A stretch of DNA of 64,000 nt from Scylla paramamosain (Eukaryota; Arthropoda; Malacostraca; Decapoda; Portunidae). Each line of letters starts with the position of its first letter. Position 1 is the stretch's first letter. Below, piece by piece: positions 1 to 20,005 of the stretch. Location: NCBI RefSeq assembly GCF_035594125.1, contig NC_087166.1:23868766-23932765 (forward strand), read 5' to 3'. A program made the position numbers and the translations under genes. A model generated the notes under the pieces. The model saw nothing but the letters and a program-made list of their open reading frames with translations. It made no database searches and was not told the DNA's origin.

Positions 1-242
1 TTTGTGTTTGTCAGTGTCCGGAAGATAAGTTTTGTATGTAAGTCTTTACTGAAAAAGAGATTGGATGAAATTGGTTCTTAAATAGAGTGGTCGATGAGTA
101 GAGTGTATTCAGTAACCAGCTTGTTCATGCCGAGTCATTAAGGAGCTTTAAAAGAAGATTAAACAAATTTTTAAATGGGAAGAATAGTTGGTAAAACGCC
201 GGGGATGTTTTATACAGGGACTGGCACATGTAGGGCTGATGG
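1..242 (+). mobile_element. LINE-C 3' end fragment
   Basis: Sense reading gives the usual C-terminal end of a LINE ORF (a diverged QIEW..R..N, then LGSFKRRLNKF), followed by the tail phrase tacagggactggcacatgta and ctgatgg. It recurs about a dozen times in the window. A (AAT)n tract follows immediately. Confidence 0.65.
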
Positions 243-245
243 CTA

Positions 246-289
246 ATAATAATAATAATAATGATAATAATAATAAATGAAAATATTAA

Positions 290-370
<81 letters not shown>

Positions 371-440
371 TAAAAACGATAATAATGATAAAAGTAGTAG
401 TAGTAGTAGTAGTAGTAATAGTAATTTTTTTTTTTTTTTA
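246..440. repeat. (AAT)n, (AGT)n and poly(T) block at the LINE-A 3' flank
   Basis: About 120 bp of AAT units, then AGT units at 394-419 and the LINE-A poly(A) tail. Frames of Asn, Ile or Leu runs here are not genes. Confidence 0.9.
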
Positions 441-530
441 TGTAGGAAGGATACTGGCCAAGGACAACAAAAATCTAATAAAAAAAATGCCCACTGAAAT
501 GCCAGTCCCATAAAAGGGTCAAAGCAGTGG

Positions 531-2390
531 TCAAAAATTGGTGGATAAGTGTCTTGAAATCTCCCTCTTGAAGGAATTCAAGTCATAGGAAGGTGGAAAT
601 ACAGAAGCAGGCAGGGAGTTCCAGAGTTTACCAGAGAAAGGGATGAATGATTGAGAATACTGGTTAACTCTTGCGTTAGAGAGGTGGACAGAATAGGGGT
701 GAGAGAAAGAAGAAAGTCTTGTGCAGCGAGGCCGCGGAAGGAGGGGAGGCATGCAGTTAGCAAGATCAGAAGAGCAGTTGGCATGAAAATAGCGGTAGAA
801 GACAGCTAGATGTGCAACATTGCGGCGGTGAGAGAGGGGCTGAAGACAGTCAGTTAGAGGAGAGGAGTTGATGAGACGAAAAGCATTTGATTCCACCCTG
901 TCTAGAAGAGCAGTATGAGTGGAACCCCCCCAGACATGTGAAGCATACTTCATACATGGACGGATAAGGCCCTTGTACAGAGTTAGCAGCTGGGGGGGGG
1001 AGAAAAACTGGCGGAGACGTCTCAGAACACCTAACTTCATAGAAGCTGTTTTAGCTAGAGATGAGATGTGAAGTTTCCAGTTCAGATTATAAGTAAAGGA
1101 CAGACCGAGGATGTTCAGTGTAGAAGAGGGGGACAGTTGAGTGTCATTGAAGAAGAGGGGATAGTTGTCTGGAAGGTTGTGTCGAGTTGATAGATGGAGG
1201 AATTGAGTTTTTGAGGCATTGAACAATACCAAGTTTGCTCTGCCCCAATCAGAAATTTTAGAAAGATCAGAAGTCAGGCGTTCTGTGGCTTCCCTGCGTG
1301 ATATGTTTACCTCCTGAAGGGTTGGACGTCTATGAAAAGACGTGGAAAAGTGCAGGGTGGTATCATCAGCATAGGAGTTAATAGGACAAGAAGTTTGGTT
1401 TAGAAGACCATTAATGAACAATAAGAAGAGAGTGGGTGACAGGACAGAACCCTGAGGAACACCACTGTTAATAGATTTAGGAGAAGAACAGTGACCGTCT
1501 ACCACAGCAGCAATAGAACGGTCAGAAAGGAAACTTGAGATGAAGTTACAGAGAGAAGGATAGAAACCGTAGGAGGGTAGTTTGGAAATCAAAGTTTTGT
1601 GCCAGATTCTATCAAAGGCTTTTGATATGTCCAAGGCAACAGCAAAAGTTTCACCAAAGTCTCTAAAAGAGGATGACCAAGACTCAGTAAGGAAAGCCAG
1701 AAGATCACCAGTAGAGCGGCCTTGACGGAACCCATACTGGCGATCAGATAGAAGGTTGTGAAGTGATAGATATTTAAGAATCTTCCTGTTGAGGATGGAT
1801 TCAAAAACTTTAGATAAGCAGGAAATTAAAGCAATAGGACGGTAGTTTGAGGGATTAGAGCGGTCACCCTTTTTAGGAACAGGTTGAATGTAGGCAAACT
1901 TCCAGCAAGAAGGAAAGGTAGATGTTGACAGACAGAGCTGAAAGAGTTTGACTAGGCAAGGTGCAAGCACGGAGGCACAGTTTCGGAGAACAATAGGAGG
2001 GACCCCATCAGGTCCATAAGCCTTCCGAGGGTTTAGGCCAGCGAGGGCATGGAAAACATCATTGCGAAGAATTTTAATACGTGGCATGAAGTAGTCAGAG
2101 GGTGGAGGAGAGGGAGGAACAAGCCCAGAATCCTCCAAGGAAGAGTTTTTAGCAAAGGTTTGAGCAAAGAGTTCAGCTTTAGAAATAGATGTGATAGCAG
2201 TGGTGCCATCTGGTTGAAGTAGAGGAGGGAAAGAAGAAGAAGCAAAGTTATTGGAGATATATTTGGCTAGATGCCAGAAATCACGAGGGGAGTTAGATCT
2301 TGAAAGGTTTTGACATTTTCTGTTAATGAAGGAGTTTTTGGCTAGTTGGAGAAGACTTGGCATGGTTCCGGGCAGAAATATAAAGTGCAT
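531..2390 (-). CDS. LINE-A reverse transcriptase ORF fragment
   Basis: Uninterrupted 619-codon frame. RT motifs in order: [68 protein letters not shown], the catalytic [10 protein letters not shown], then a thumb/C-terminal region ending RHLSTNF-stop. The true frame enters from the endonuclease part by a frameshift near 2340; the ATG at 2390 is probably not a real start. Confidence 0.88.
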   Translation of the reverse strand: MHFIFLPGTMPSLLQLAKNSFINRKCQNLSRSNSPRDFWHLAKYISNNFASSSFPPLLQPDGTTAITSISKAELFAQTFAKNSSLEDSGLVPPSPPPSDYFMPRIKILRNDVFHALAGLNPRKAYGPDGVPPIVLRNCASVLAPCLVKLFQLCLSTSTFPSCWKFAYIQPVPKKGDRSNPSNYRPIALISCLSKVFESILNRKILKYLSLHNLLSDRQYGFRQGRSTGDLLAFLTESWSSSFRDFGETFAVALDISKAFDRIWHKTLISKLPSYGFYPSLCNFISSFLSDRSIAAVVDGHCSSPKSINSGVPQGSVLSPTLFLLFINGLLNQTSCPINSYADDTTLHFSTSFHRRPTLQEVNISRREATERLTSDLSKISDWGRANLVLFNASKTQFLHLSTRHNLPDNYPLFFNDTQLSPSSTLNILGLSFTYNLNWKLHISSLAKTASMKLGVLRRLRQFFSPPQLLTLYKGLIRPCMKYASHVWGGSTHTALLDRVESNAFRLINSSPLTDCLQPLSHRRNVAHLAVFYRYFHANCSSDLANCMPPLLPRPRCTRLSSFSHPYSVHLSNARVNQYSQSFIPFSGKLWNSLPASVFPPSYDLNSFKREISRHLSTNF

Positions 2391-3433
2391 GAGATTCTGG
2401 TGATGGAAGGCTTAAGTACCTTTTGTGGGTAACCTCTCTATCATGTATAGCACGAGAACAAGCTGTGTTAAACCAAGGTTTAGAAGGTTTAGGACGAGAA
2501 AAAGAGTGAGGAATGTACGCCTCCATGCCAGACACTATCACCTCTGTTATGTGCTCAGTACACAAAGACGGGTCTCTGACACGGAAGCAGTAGTCATTCC
2601 AAGGAAAATCAGCAAAATACCTCCTCAGGTCCCCCCAATTAGCAGAGGCAAAACGCCAGAGGCACCTTCGCTTAGGGGGATCCTGAGAAGGGATTGGAGT
2701 GATAGGACAAGATAAAGATATGAGATTGTGATCGGAGGAGCCCAACGGAGAAGAAAGGGTGACAGCATAAGCAGAAGGATTAGAGGTCAGGAAAAGGTCA
2801 AGAATGTTGGGCGTATCTCCAAGACGGTCAGGAATACGAGTAGGGTGTTGCACCAATTGCTCTAGGTCATGGAGGATAGCAAAGTTGTAGGCTAGTTCAC
2901 CAGGATGGTCAGTGAAGGGAGAGGAAAGCCAAAGCTGGTGGTGAACATTGAAGTCTTCAAGAATGGAGATCTCTGCAAAAGGGAAGAGGGTCAGAATGTG
3001 CTCCACTTTGGAAGTTAAGTAGTCAAAGAATTTCTTATAGTCAGAGGAGTTAGAAGAGAGGTATACAGCACAAATAAATTTAGTATGAGAATGACTCTGT
3101 AGTCGTAGCCAGATGGTGGAAAACTTGGAAGATTCAAGAGCGTGGGCACGAGAGCAGGTTAGGTCATTGCGCACATAAACGCAGCATCCAGCTTTGGATC
3201 GAAAATGAGGATACACAGGAGGGAACAGAAAAGGGGCTACTGTCAGTTGCCTCAGACACCTGAGTTTCAGTGAGGAAAAGAAGATGAGGTTTAGAAGAGG
3301 AGAGGTGGTGTTCTACAGATTGAAAATTAGATCTTAGACCGCGAATGTTGCAGAAGTTAATGAAGAAAAAAGTTGAGGGGGGTGTCAAGACACTGAGGGT
3401 CGTCGACGGAAAGGCAGTCCGACTTGGGGACAT
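2323..3433 (-). pseudogene. LINE-A apurinic-type endonuclease region (frameshifted)
   Basis: Two overlapping frames (3164-3433 and 2323-3216) carry [28 protein letters not shown] and SSDHNLI, the order of APE endonuclease motifs. The usual GDFN motif reads EDFN. The frame change near 3210 and another near 2340 break the polyprotein. Confidence 0.8.
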
Positions 3434-3703
3434 TTATGGTCCCCTCCCCAGATGGGGGAGAGAGGAGGGAGAGAGGAGAGTTGTCTTTAGAGGGCAGGCT
3501 GTGACTGCCCCCTTGTGTTGTGAGACACAAAGGGAAACGTTCAGTGAGGTCACAGCTGGGTTTAATGATAAGTTCACAGCACCCCCTGAACAGTGCTTTA
3601 GACCTCACTGGGAGCAATTATCGTTTCGTCAGGTGTCTACTGCCTCCTCCTGTGATAGTAGTAGTAGTAGTAATGATAATGATAATATTAATGATAAAAG
3701 TAA

Positions 3704-3783
3704 TTTGATAATAATAGTGTTATTAAATAACACTATTATTATCAAACAAAGCGATGTGTCAAATTTTGACACATCGCTTTGTT
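3704..3783. repeat. Two adjacent perfect palindromes
   Basis: First: 21-bp arms 3704-3724 and 3726-3746 with a 1-nt centre. Second: 19-bp arms 3745-3763 and 3765-3783 with a 1-nt centre. All arm positions match. Confidence 0.95.
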
Positions 3784-4380
3784 CCAGAGATGAAGAAAAA
3801 ATATTCTTAAGAGTCTAGTCTCTTGATTTCACTGCAGACCGTGACTTGCGAGAACATGAAGGTGTTCTTTTTCCCCACGAAGAAAAATAGACAGACTGTG
3901 TTGTTGCTTACTCAGTGAACAGAAAAGGGGCAAAATATAATGAAATAGATAAATTAACTGACCACAACAGTGATCAGTTAATTTCACTGCAAGCAAGGAG
4001 ACCTCAATTTTTGTGTTAACTCTTATATTTGATTTGATTTGGAGTTGTACAGTGTTATACAGAAGATATTTACTTAAACCGATTACTTATGGGGTCTGAA
4101 ATGGCTAGAGATCTCATCGTCTGCATTTCTATTCAAAACTACCTTTTCTCGTTTCTATTCTCAAACTTTTATGTCACCTACTTTGAGCAAATTTTTTAGA
4201 AGTTATAGTGATTTTGAACATTTTTTTTTATATATGATCTAGTGATAATTTGATAAGGTTTCTGTATTATCATTAGGGAAAAACAACCTTGAAAACCCGA
4301 CCAATCATCTCTGTGGCCTTTGAAAGTCTTTCTCAACTCAAAGCGTTTAAGGATACAGGGTCTTATCTTTTCCTCTAGTA

Positions 4381-4451
<71 letters not shown>

Positions 4452-5040
4452 TCTGAACGAAAACGAATGAACAAAAATAGGAAAAGCCAAAAAGAAAAGT
4501 GAATATGAAAGAAAACAAAAATGAGTGTGTGTGGGGAGCAGTGATATTTTTCTGGGACGTCACTGGGTTTGCTTCCTCATATCATGCGCTAGAAGAAGGT
4601 TCCGTTGCGACACAACTCCCAGTGCGTCACGGCAACACACGCCAGAATACGCCACAACACGTCAGCACGCGTAAAACCTAAAGCACGCACCCACCAGGAA
4701 AACTGCCTTCCTCCACGATTTCCTTCCACCTGATCCTCCACACTGTCCGCCTTGTCCAGCAGCTAATTCCTGTACGAGGCCAAATAAGGGATTTGGTTCA
4801 GCACGCCCTTCAGTAAAGGTTTGACTTGACAGGGTGATAAAGTAGGTATTTTCGAGCATCCCTTAGTAGTGTGCGGATCCAGTTGTGGTGTTACTTAAAT
4901 GTTATTGACCGTTTCTTATTCAAAGGTGGAAAAAAATAGTGTCGCATGTTACTTCACCTTATTTATATGTAAAAGGTGATTTTGGACACAATATACAAGT
5001 ATTATACGTCAAATTATTTCCAGTGAAACAATATCTATAT
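3784..5040. other. Non-coding stretch with a (GT)n tract
   Basis: Holds a small inverted repeat (3951-3961 and 3974-3984), a MITE-B fragment at about 4210-4370 and (GT)n at 4381-4449. No supported gene; 4550-5040 shows nothing recognisable. Confidence 0.6.
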
Positions 5041-5277
<237 letters not shown>

Positions 5278-5317
5278 GTTTTTATTTATTTTTTTTTTTT
5301 TTACGGGACTTTACAAG

Positions 5318-5560
5318 AATCCTCTTTCCTTCCTCGCCCAAACATGGAGTGGCATGGCATTCTTCGTACTTGTCAAGTTTTCTCGCCGAACCAGTTCCTT
5401 CTTATCTTTTTTATCTAATTTTATCAAGCTTGAGTCCATTATTTCTTTTCTTTTTCTGATCACTGATTTTAAAAATGTTGTTTGTCACCCTTCTTGAATC
5501 CTTAATACCACTTAAAGACGTCTTCCTTAAAGATCTTTTAACCTAAACTTGAATGAAGTT
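5318..5560 (-). mobile_element. LINE-C internal 3' fragment
   Basis: cagttccttcttatcttttt, ttatcaagcttgagtccatt and ttgaatccttaataccactt match the middle of other LINE-C copies. It borders the (AT)n at 5167-5275. Confidence 0.5.
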
Positions 5561-5884
5561 ATTAGTGTTTGTTATGGTATTTTCATGATTCTAGTGATGA
5601 TTTGACAAGGATTTTACAGTCAGTAGAAAAATCACTCATGGAAAACATGTATAATAATCTCTGTGGGCTTTGAGAAACGAATAAAGAATTAAACTTTTAA
5701 ACATACGGTACAGATTTACGCCTTTACTGGCATTGCACGAAGACTTACAGCCCATGACCGGACCGACAAGTATTTGACTCACTTGACTTAATTCATTCCC
5801 GTCCTGTGGTTGGTAGCTGTGGTCTCTGAGTGCTATCCTGAATACCAGTTGTCTTCTGTTGTATATACATATATGGACAGACCA

Positions 5885-6660
5885 AGGGCTGGGCAGCAGT
5901 GGAAGAAGGAGGAGGGGAAGACTAGGAAGGATGAGCGCAGTAGGAAGAGGGGAGACTGTTAATGAGAGAAAGGAAGAAAGGAAGGAGGGGTGCAGAGGAA
6001 AAAGCGATAATAATGTGAAGAAAGGTATGGATGAAAACTAAAAAAAAAAAGGAAAGGGAGAATAGAAGGAGGGAATGGTGAAGAGAAAAAGAGATAGTAA
6101 TATGAAGAAAGGTTGGATGAAAACTTATGAGAAAGTAAAGGAATAAAGAAAGGAAGGAAAGATGAATAAGTGTCGGAGAAAAGGAGAGACGGTAATATAA
6201 AAAAGGTTTGCAAGAACACTGAAAAAAGAAAGAAAGAAAGGCTGAAAGGGGGAAAAGAAAGGAAAGAAGATTGAGTACATAAGAAAAGGAGAGAGACAGC
6301 AAAGTCTGAATGAAAACTGATAAAAAAGACGGAAATGAAGAAAAGACTAGGAAAAAAAGAAGGAAGGAAAGACTGATGCAGGAAAAACTAACACTAAAAT
6401 TAACACTAAAAAAAAGAAAAAAAGAAAATAAAAGGAATAAAGATAGGAAGGAGAAATGAGTAATGTTAGGTGCATAAGGAAAGGGAAGACAGTAGTATAA
6501 GGAAAAGCTGGAGAAAATAACTAGAAAAGGAATGCAGGAAAAAAGAAGGAAAGGTTAGAGGAAAAAAAATAAGAAAGCAGAGGACGAAAAGAGGAGGAAA
6601 GGAAAAAGGATGAAAAAGAAAGTAAAAGAAAAAAAAAAGAAAGAAAGAGCGCGGAAGGAA
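5885..6660. repeat. Long polypurine tract (A/G-rich plus strand)
   Basis: About 775 bp with few pyrimidines, made of degenerate gaaagga/ggaaag motifs. Frames on the opposite strand are Phe/Ser/Leu-rich artefacts. Confidence 0.85.
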
Positions 6661-6666
6661 GACTTA

Positions 6667-7276
6667 AGGGCCCCATACATGTCCCGACAGCATATTAGAC
6701 TCCGTTCCAATTCCGTTCAACTCCGGCCTCAGCGTTGCCCATAGACGTTCAGTTTTACTTAAGTTCTCCCGAGATGTGACAGAGTGAGGATATATCTCTC
6801 TACTCAGCGTTGAGGATGTAGCCTATGATCTTGGAGCCATCACTGTGGCATGTATCGCTGCAGAACTAGAGAAACCCAAGCGATGAAGGAAGACGCGGGT
6901 TTAAGAGTGGTAGCAAGTCATAGTACACATAGACTTGGCGTGCAGACGTCATCGGCTGAAGTTCCCTACCATGGACTCTGCATTTTTTTTTCCGAAGCAT
7001 CTTCTGAGATTATTTATTTATTTATTTATTATCAGTACAGTCTCGTTTGGCCGTTGCACACTTTTCTTGTAATTTCTCGAATAAAATGTCATATGCTGCA
7101 TCCCTTTTAACTTGGTCGCTTTAATCTTCATTTTTTACCTTCCATAGACAAGATTGTTCTTTATAAAGCTCAATGAAATCAGCCCAGAACTCCTCATCTG
7201 CAAACGTCGCCGTCATCTTCACGTTATGAATCCTGGTGGTGGCAGGTTCTGGCGGTCGTAACGTCTATGGGGCCCC
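6667..7276. mobile_element. PIF/Harbinger-type DNA transposon relic
   Basis: Imperfect terminal inverted repeats (left agggccccatacatgt; right, read inward, ggggccccatagacgt) are flanked on both sides by TTA (6664-6666 and 7277-7279), the 3-bp TWA duplication expected of PIF/Harbinger. It contains a broken MADF-domain frame, a domain used by the DNA-binding partner protein of such elements. At 610 bp it cannot encode a transposase. Confidence 0.72.
7030..7216 (-). pseudogene. MADF-domain fragment
   Basis: From an ATG at 7216: EEFWADFIELYKEQSCLWKV, an in-frame TAA where the domain usually has an aromatic residue, then KRDAAYDILFEKLQ. This is the first half of a MADF domain. No continuation is visible within the element. 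Confidence 0.7.
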
Positions 7277-7591
7277 TTAGAAAACATAAGTAGGAAGGTT
7301 CAGAGAGGAAGGATGGCTGGGAAATCAATGGAAGGTCAGATGGAGGACAAAATAGAAAGACTTCATTGTCAAAACGTTTCCGCGTCTTGTCTTGGCTCCT
7401 TTCAACAGACTGATTTAAGTTCCTGGGATTCTCAAGGATGTTGCTGTGGTTCTAGTGACAGTTTAACAAGGATTCTGCAGAGAAAGCACCCAACTAACCA
7501 TCACTGTAGCCTTTGAAAGTAGATCTAATAAGTGCCCAGAGCCTTTCAAAAGACGAGCCCGGGTCATGACAAGAATAATGAGGCGTACATG

Positions 7592-7690
7592 GATTTTTTT
7601 TTTTTTTTATGTAAGAGGGTCACTGCCAAGGGAAACAAAAAAAGAGATAAAAAAAATCCCTTTGAGGTGTCAGTCACAAAAGAGATGTCA
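7592..7690 (-). mobile_element. LINE-A-type 3' tail fragment
   Basis: Poly(T), then atgtaagagggtcactgcc and gaggtgtcagtcacaaaaga: the LINE-A 3'UTR on the minus strand, truncated. Confidence 0.6.
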
Positions 7691-8541
7691 AGGAAATGAA
7701 ATCAACTCGTCAGACTCATCTTTTTAGTTATTCAATACTACAAATACTACAAATAAATACAATCTTAAGTATATCATAACACTTTATCTAGAGTAATGTA
7801 GGAAAATAGCAAAGTGGTGTGTACAGTGAAAGTCAAAAGTTAGTGAACGCGTCACACTTATTTCCCAATGTGTTAGCGACCTTCCTCACCTTTTGAGTCC
7901 CCTGAGGAGCTGAAAATCCAACAATTATCAGGATTCTCTTTTTCAGCAGGTCAGGAGACTCCAGAGTGTCAGCAGATATCAGCAGATTAGAGAACATTTA
8001 AGACTGTCAGCAGATAAACAAAATAATAAGATCGTCAATTGAACATAGGGCTTTTAAGACTGTCAGCAGATCAGACAATTTTAGATTGATGGAAAACGCA
8101 AAGCACAGTGGAGATAAGTGTGGAAAGGTGCTCGACTTATGACCACGGCTCCTCCTGACCATAAACCTCTCTAACAAGGCTCAAGAGGGAAGGAGACGGG
8201 AGGAGCCAAAGGAGGGAGTGTACAAGTGAATCAGGAGTCGAGATTGAGTGTTGAGGGTGTCTCCAGCAATAAGCAATGGCGACGAGATGCAGGAATTGAA
8301 GGTGTTTTAAGGAGGTAGAGGACATGGTGTTGATCTTAAGACTATGAATATGAGATGAAATGCTTATACACTATTTTTGGAAAGTTGAAACATGATTAAG
8401 ACATTTAGGAGTGTAACAGAGGGGGATTAATATAGCATAGGGGTTTTATAAAAGTGACGAGATGGGAGTGGAATATGAGATGATTCTTATGAGGTTATAT
8501 TTCTTCAACATTTCATGAAAGCGAGAAAAAAGTGGATCAGG

Positions 8542-8617
<76 letters not shown>

Positions 8618-8680
8618 ATGTGTGTGAGATTCAGGGAAATTATTCTTGCTTCTGAGTCAGAGGATAGGAGAGAGTGGATG
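7690..8680. other. Non-coding stretch
   Basis: Contains several copies of a gtcagcagat phrase at 7950-8090 and (GT)n at 8547-8615. No gene supported. Confidence 0.55.
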
Positions 8681-9120
8681 TAAGGGGTGGTGGTGGTAAA
8701 CGCAGACCTGATAGTTAGACAATTTTAGGAAGAAAAAAATAAATCGTGATTTTTAACTCTTTTTACCGATTTGCAATATTTTCGATGATCACTAACAATT
8801 ATTTGGAAGACGTGGGCCTGCCAGGAGGTGATGGTAAATGCGGATCTGGGCTTTATAAACAGAGAGGAACGAGAAAACTAATCCTACTCTTCGAAACTCT
8901 TCAGTAGACAATATTTTCCATAGTCCCCAGCAATTAATAATAAGGCGTGGATGTGACGAATGGTAACGGCAAATGAAAATTGCAGCTCTTGAGACAGTGA
9001 GGAACGAGAAAACCAACCTTGCTCTTAAAAATTTCCACTGTTTGACAATATTTTCCATGATCACCAACATTTGCTATTAGGAAGATGTGAGGGTGGATGA
9101 TGGCGGTAAATGCTTTAGAG
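8680..9120. repeat. Degenerate tandem repeat, unit about 135-140 bp
   Basis: Diverged units share gacaatattttcca, tgatcaccaac, ggtggtaaacgc-like and gaggaacgagaaaac phrases; about three units. Confidence 0.7.
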
Positions 9121-9129
9121 ACTGTTGGG

Positions 9130-9290
9130 AAAAAAAAAGATGGCAAGAATCGTGACAGGGAGCATGACAAGAAAGGACAATAAGAAGCGTAAAAATAAAT
9201 CATGACAAAGGAGCTTAACAAGGAGCGTGACAAGGGAATGTGAGCGTGACAAGGGAATGTGAGCGTGACAGAGGGCGTGACAAGTGATAC
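9130..9290. repeat. gcgtgacaag minisatellite
   Basis: Repeated aagggaatgtgagcgtgac and shorter variants. Confidence 0.7.
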
Positions 9291-9485
9291 GATGTAATTA
9301 GAACGAAATTTCACGGCGGGGAGAGTGAAGGATGTTGAGGAGCGTTGGTCTGTTGGAGAGTGACTCGTGACGGAGTGGGATTCGAACTGGTCTGCGTCGG
9401 GATGGTCTCTCAAAGGGTCTGCTTCTCTCTACGTGGCCTGTGGGAAGGAAGGCAAGAATGGCGAGCTTTGAACAGTGACATTCAG

Positions 9486-9722
9486 CTGTAAGACCCGAAT
9501 TCAGAAACGCCTTGCTGTCTCACCACGACTACTTTCGAAGGCCGCAGAGATAATTAGCCGAATTTTCAAAGGTGTTCCTTCTATTAATAATGTAGAAATC
9601 TTGTTACTCTGTCATTAGAACCGAAAAAAAAAACACCCTTAAAAACTCGTGTCAATTCAACTAGAGCCTTTTAAATGTAGTGAAGGTGCGGTGCAGAAGT
9701 GTTTCAGAATATGGTCCCGAGT
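9486..9722 (+). mobile_element. MITE-A copy (TIR element of about 225 bp)
   Basis: Short element bounded by inverted ends: a start like cgtattctgaaacgctttgc and an end like gcgcagaagtgtttcagaat. Middle phrases: gaggccacagagatgattag-like, aatgtagaaatcttgtta, cttcaactagagcctttt. No coding capacity. Non-autonomous DNA transposon is the likeliest nature. Confidence 0.65.
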
Positions 9723-10240
9723 CTACTACTGTGATTAACTGATACTAAGACAGGCACTAAGATGTGGCACTAAGTTAATACTGCAATGGCACGGGGAAGA
9801 TGGAGAGTTGTGTATAGTCAGGCACTCAGCTGTGGTGCTTAGTTATTGCACTGAGCTTTATTACAGTTTGGCACTGAGACTAACCGATACCAAGACAGGC
9901 ACTAAGATGAGGCACTAGTTTGGCACTTCAGCAGCATAGGGTTATGATGTTATGTCTGCCACTAAAATATGATGCTAAGCTGTGGAATTGAGTTTATAGT
10001 TTATTACTGAAATTAATAAATACTTAGGCACTGAGTTGGCACTGCAATGGCACGGGGTAAAACTTATGTCTGTCTCTGATGTTTAGTGCTAAGCTGGTGA
10101 CACTCAGTCTTCTGCTAAGTCTGGCACTGAGTCTAGCAAGTTGTGGCAGTGGCATAAACATTCAGTTATGTGGTTGTGCTGCTAGTTGTGGCAGTGAGGT
10201 GAGATGCGGGCTAAGGTGTTGGTCTCTGTCTCTGCTCGCG
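9722..10240. repeat. GGCACT-rich degenerate repeat
   Basis: Phrases such as aagacaggcactaagatg, cactgcaatggcacgggg and tctggcactgag recur irregularly over about 500 bp. Confidence 0.65.
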
Positions 10241-10376
10241 CCTCGTACCTCTTCAGTCCATTCCTAAGGTTAGTGGTTCGCTTTGAGGAATTGATCTAGT
10301 TTGCCTAAGTGAAACACCCACATATAGTCTTGTTATAAACTTGTGTTGTTTTGTTAAGTCGTTCCTCGTTAGAATG

Positions 10377-10634
<258 letters not shown>

Positions 10635-10953
10635 TGTGCCTGTGTTGCATTCTCGAAGTCCGGGGCATAAAACAGAACCATTGTCCGCAGCCATTGTGTT
10701 TATATAGAAAGGTTTGAAGAGTCTTAGGCTGGAAATCACTGCAATGGTTAGTGGCCACATTGCCGTGGAAAGTCACGATGAGAGCAAAGAAAGGTATTCG
10801 TGTTTACTAATTTTCCATGTATCATTAGTTAATTCAGTGACAGGTGTGAAGGACAAGCCAGGCACGCGCTTCAGACACAGCAGGGATGCAAAGGAAATCG
10901 TGCCAGTAGAGGGTCCGTGCAGTGCATTCAAGAAGAGTGTGTTAGGTGTTGTC
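10635..10953. other. PVF-a 3' flank / probable 3'UTR
   Basis: Unique-looking sequence downstream of the proposed PVF-a stop. No clear AATAAA signal on the minus strand was found. Confidence 0.4.
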
Positions 10954-19102
<8,149 letters not shown>

Positions 19103-19239
19103 TCTGTGCCAGGGTCTCGTGTTCTGTACAGGGGAAGGGAGGAGGGCTAGTGAGGGTGGGGAAGAGGGAAGGGTTGGTGCTATCTGGTATGGCTTGGTTT
19201 TGCGATTTATTAGAAGATGTGATGGTAGTGTAGAGTGTC

Positions 19240-19545
19240 TGGTGTTGGTGGTGGTGGTGGTGGTGTTTGTTATATTCTGTTATTTGTTTGTTGTTTTTAA
19301 TTGTCGTCGTCGTCATTGATGTTGCTGTTGTTCTTGTTGTTGTTGTTGTTCCTTGTTTGTTGTTTTTACTGTTATTGTTGTTATTTTTGTTTTTGTTGTT
19401 GTTGTTATTGTTGTTGTTGGGAGTAGTGGTGGTGGTTTGTTATTTGTTGATAATAATGTAGCTGTCGTCATCGTCATCGTCATCGTTGTCGTCATCGTCA
19501 TCATCGCTGTCGTCATTGCTGTCGTACTTGTCGTAATTGAAGTTG
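19240..19545. repeat. (GTG)n, (TTG)n and (GTC)n degenerate triplets
   Basis: Triplet-rich tract in the PVF-a intron between the 5'UTR exon and coding exon 1. Confidence 0.85.
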
Positions 19546-19811
19546 CACCACCAGCACTAACACTATGAAGCGCACGCCAGGACGCGGCGGATGCAGGTCG
19601 CCGTCAGTGTGTGCGTCACTGCCGCTAACCACAGCCCGGTGTGTGGTGGCGTAGCGGCGCCACCAGACTTGCGTAGAGGAAGTGTTGCTACCACGCGCTT
19701 CTTCACACACGTACCGCGTCCTGCCGGGTGTCTCAGAACAAACCCCCACGCATACTACACACCTGCTACACCTCTGCTACACCCTCCATCTCAAACCGCG
19801 ACTGTATTCTC

Positions 19812-20005
19812 AAAGGCCCGTTTTCTGAAACGCTTTGCTCTCTCTCACTACGACTATTCTCGAAGGCCACATAGATGATAAACCGGGTTCTCAAATAGTG
19901 TTTTTTCCTATTAGTAATGTAAAAATCTTTCTAATTTGTCACTAGAACCTTGAACTTCAACTAAAGTCTTTTTGCGGCGTAGAAATGTTTGAGAATATGG
20001 TCCAA
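19812..20005 (+). mobile_element. MITE-A copy, shortened
   Basis: gttttctgaaacgctttgct, then caactaaagtctttttgcgg and gtagaaatgtttgagaatat; internal deletion near 19945. Confidence 0.6.

Larger units (their letters stand above)
424..3658 (-). mobile_element. LINE-A: nearly full-length non-LTR retrotransposon (APE endonuclease + RT)
   Basis: Minus-strand element of about 3.2 kb. The 5' end is near 3658 (the same 5' sequence recurs at 11405-11556), then an endonuclease region, reverse transcriptase, a short 3'UTR (gggactggcatttcagtggg, then ggccagtatcc) and a poly(A) tail read as poly(T) at 426-439. Both ends abut (TAG)n-type trinucleotide repeats. At least two frameshifts (near 2340 and 3210) make it defective. 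RT and endonuclease motifs suggest the Jockey/CR1 group; the exact clade is not determined. Confidence 0.88.

Noticed and set aside
125..511. Open frames rich in Leu, Asn or Ile
   Set aside because: Translations of (AAT)n, (AGT)n and poly(T); no protein features.
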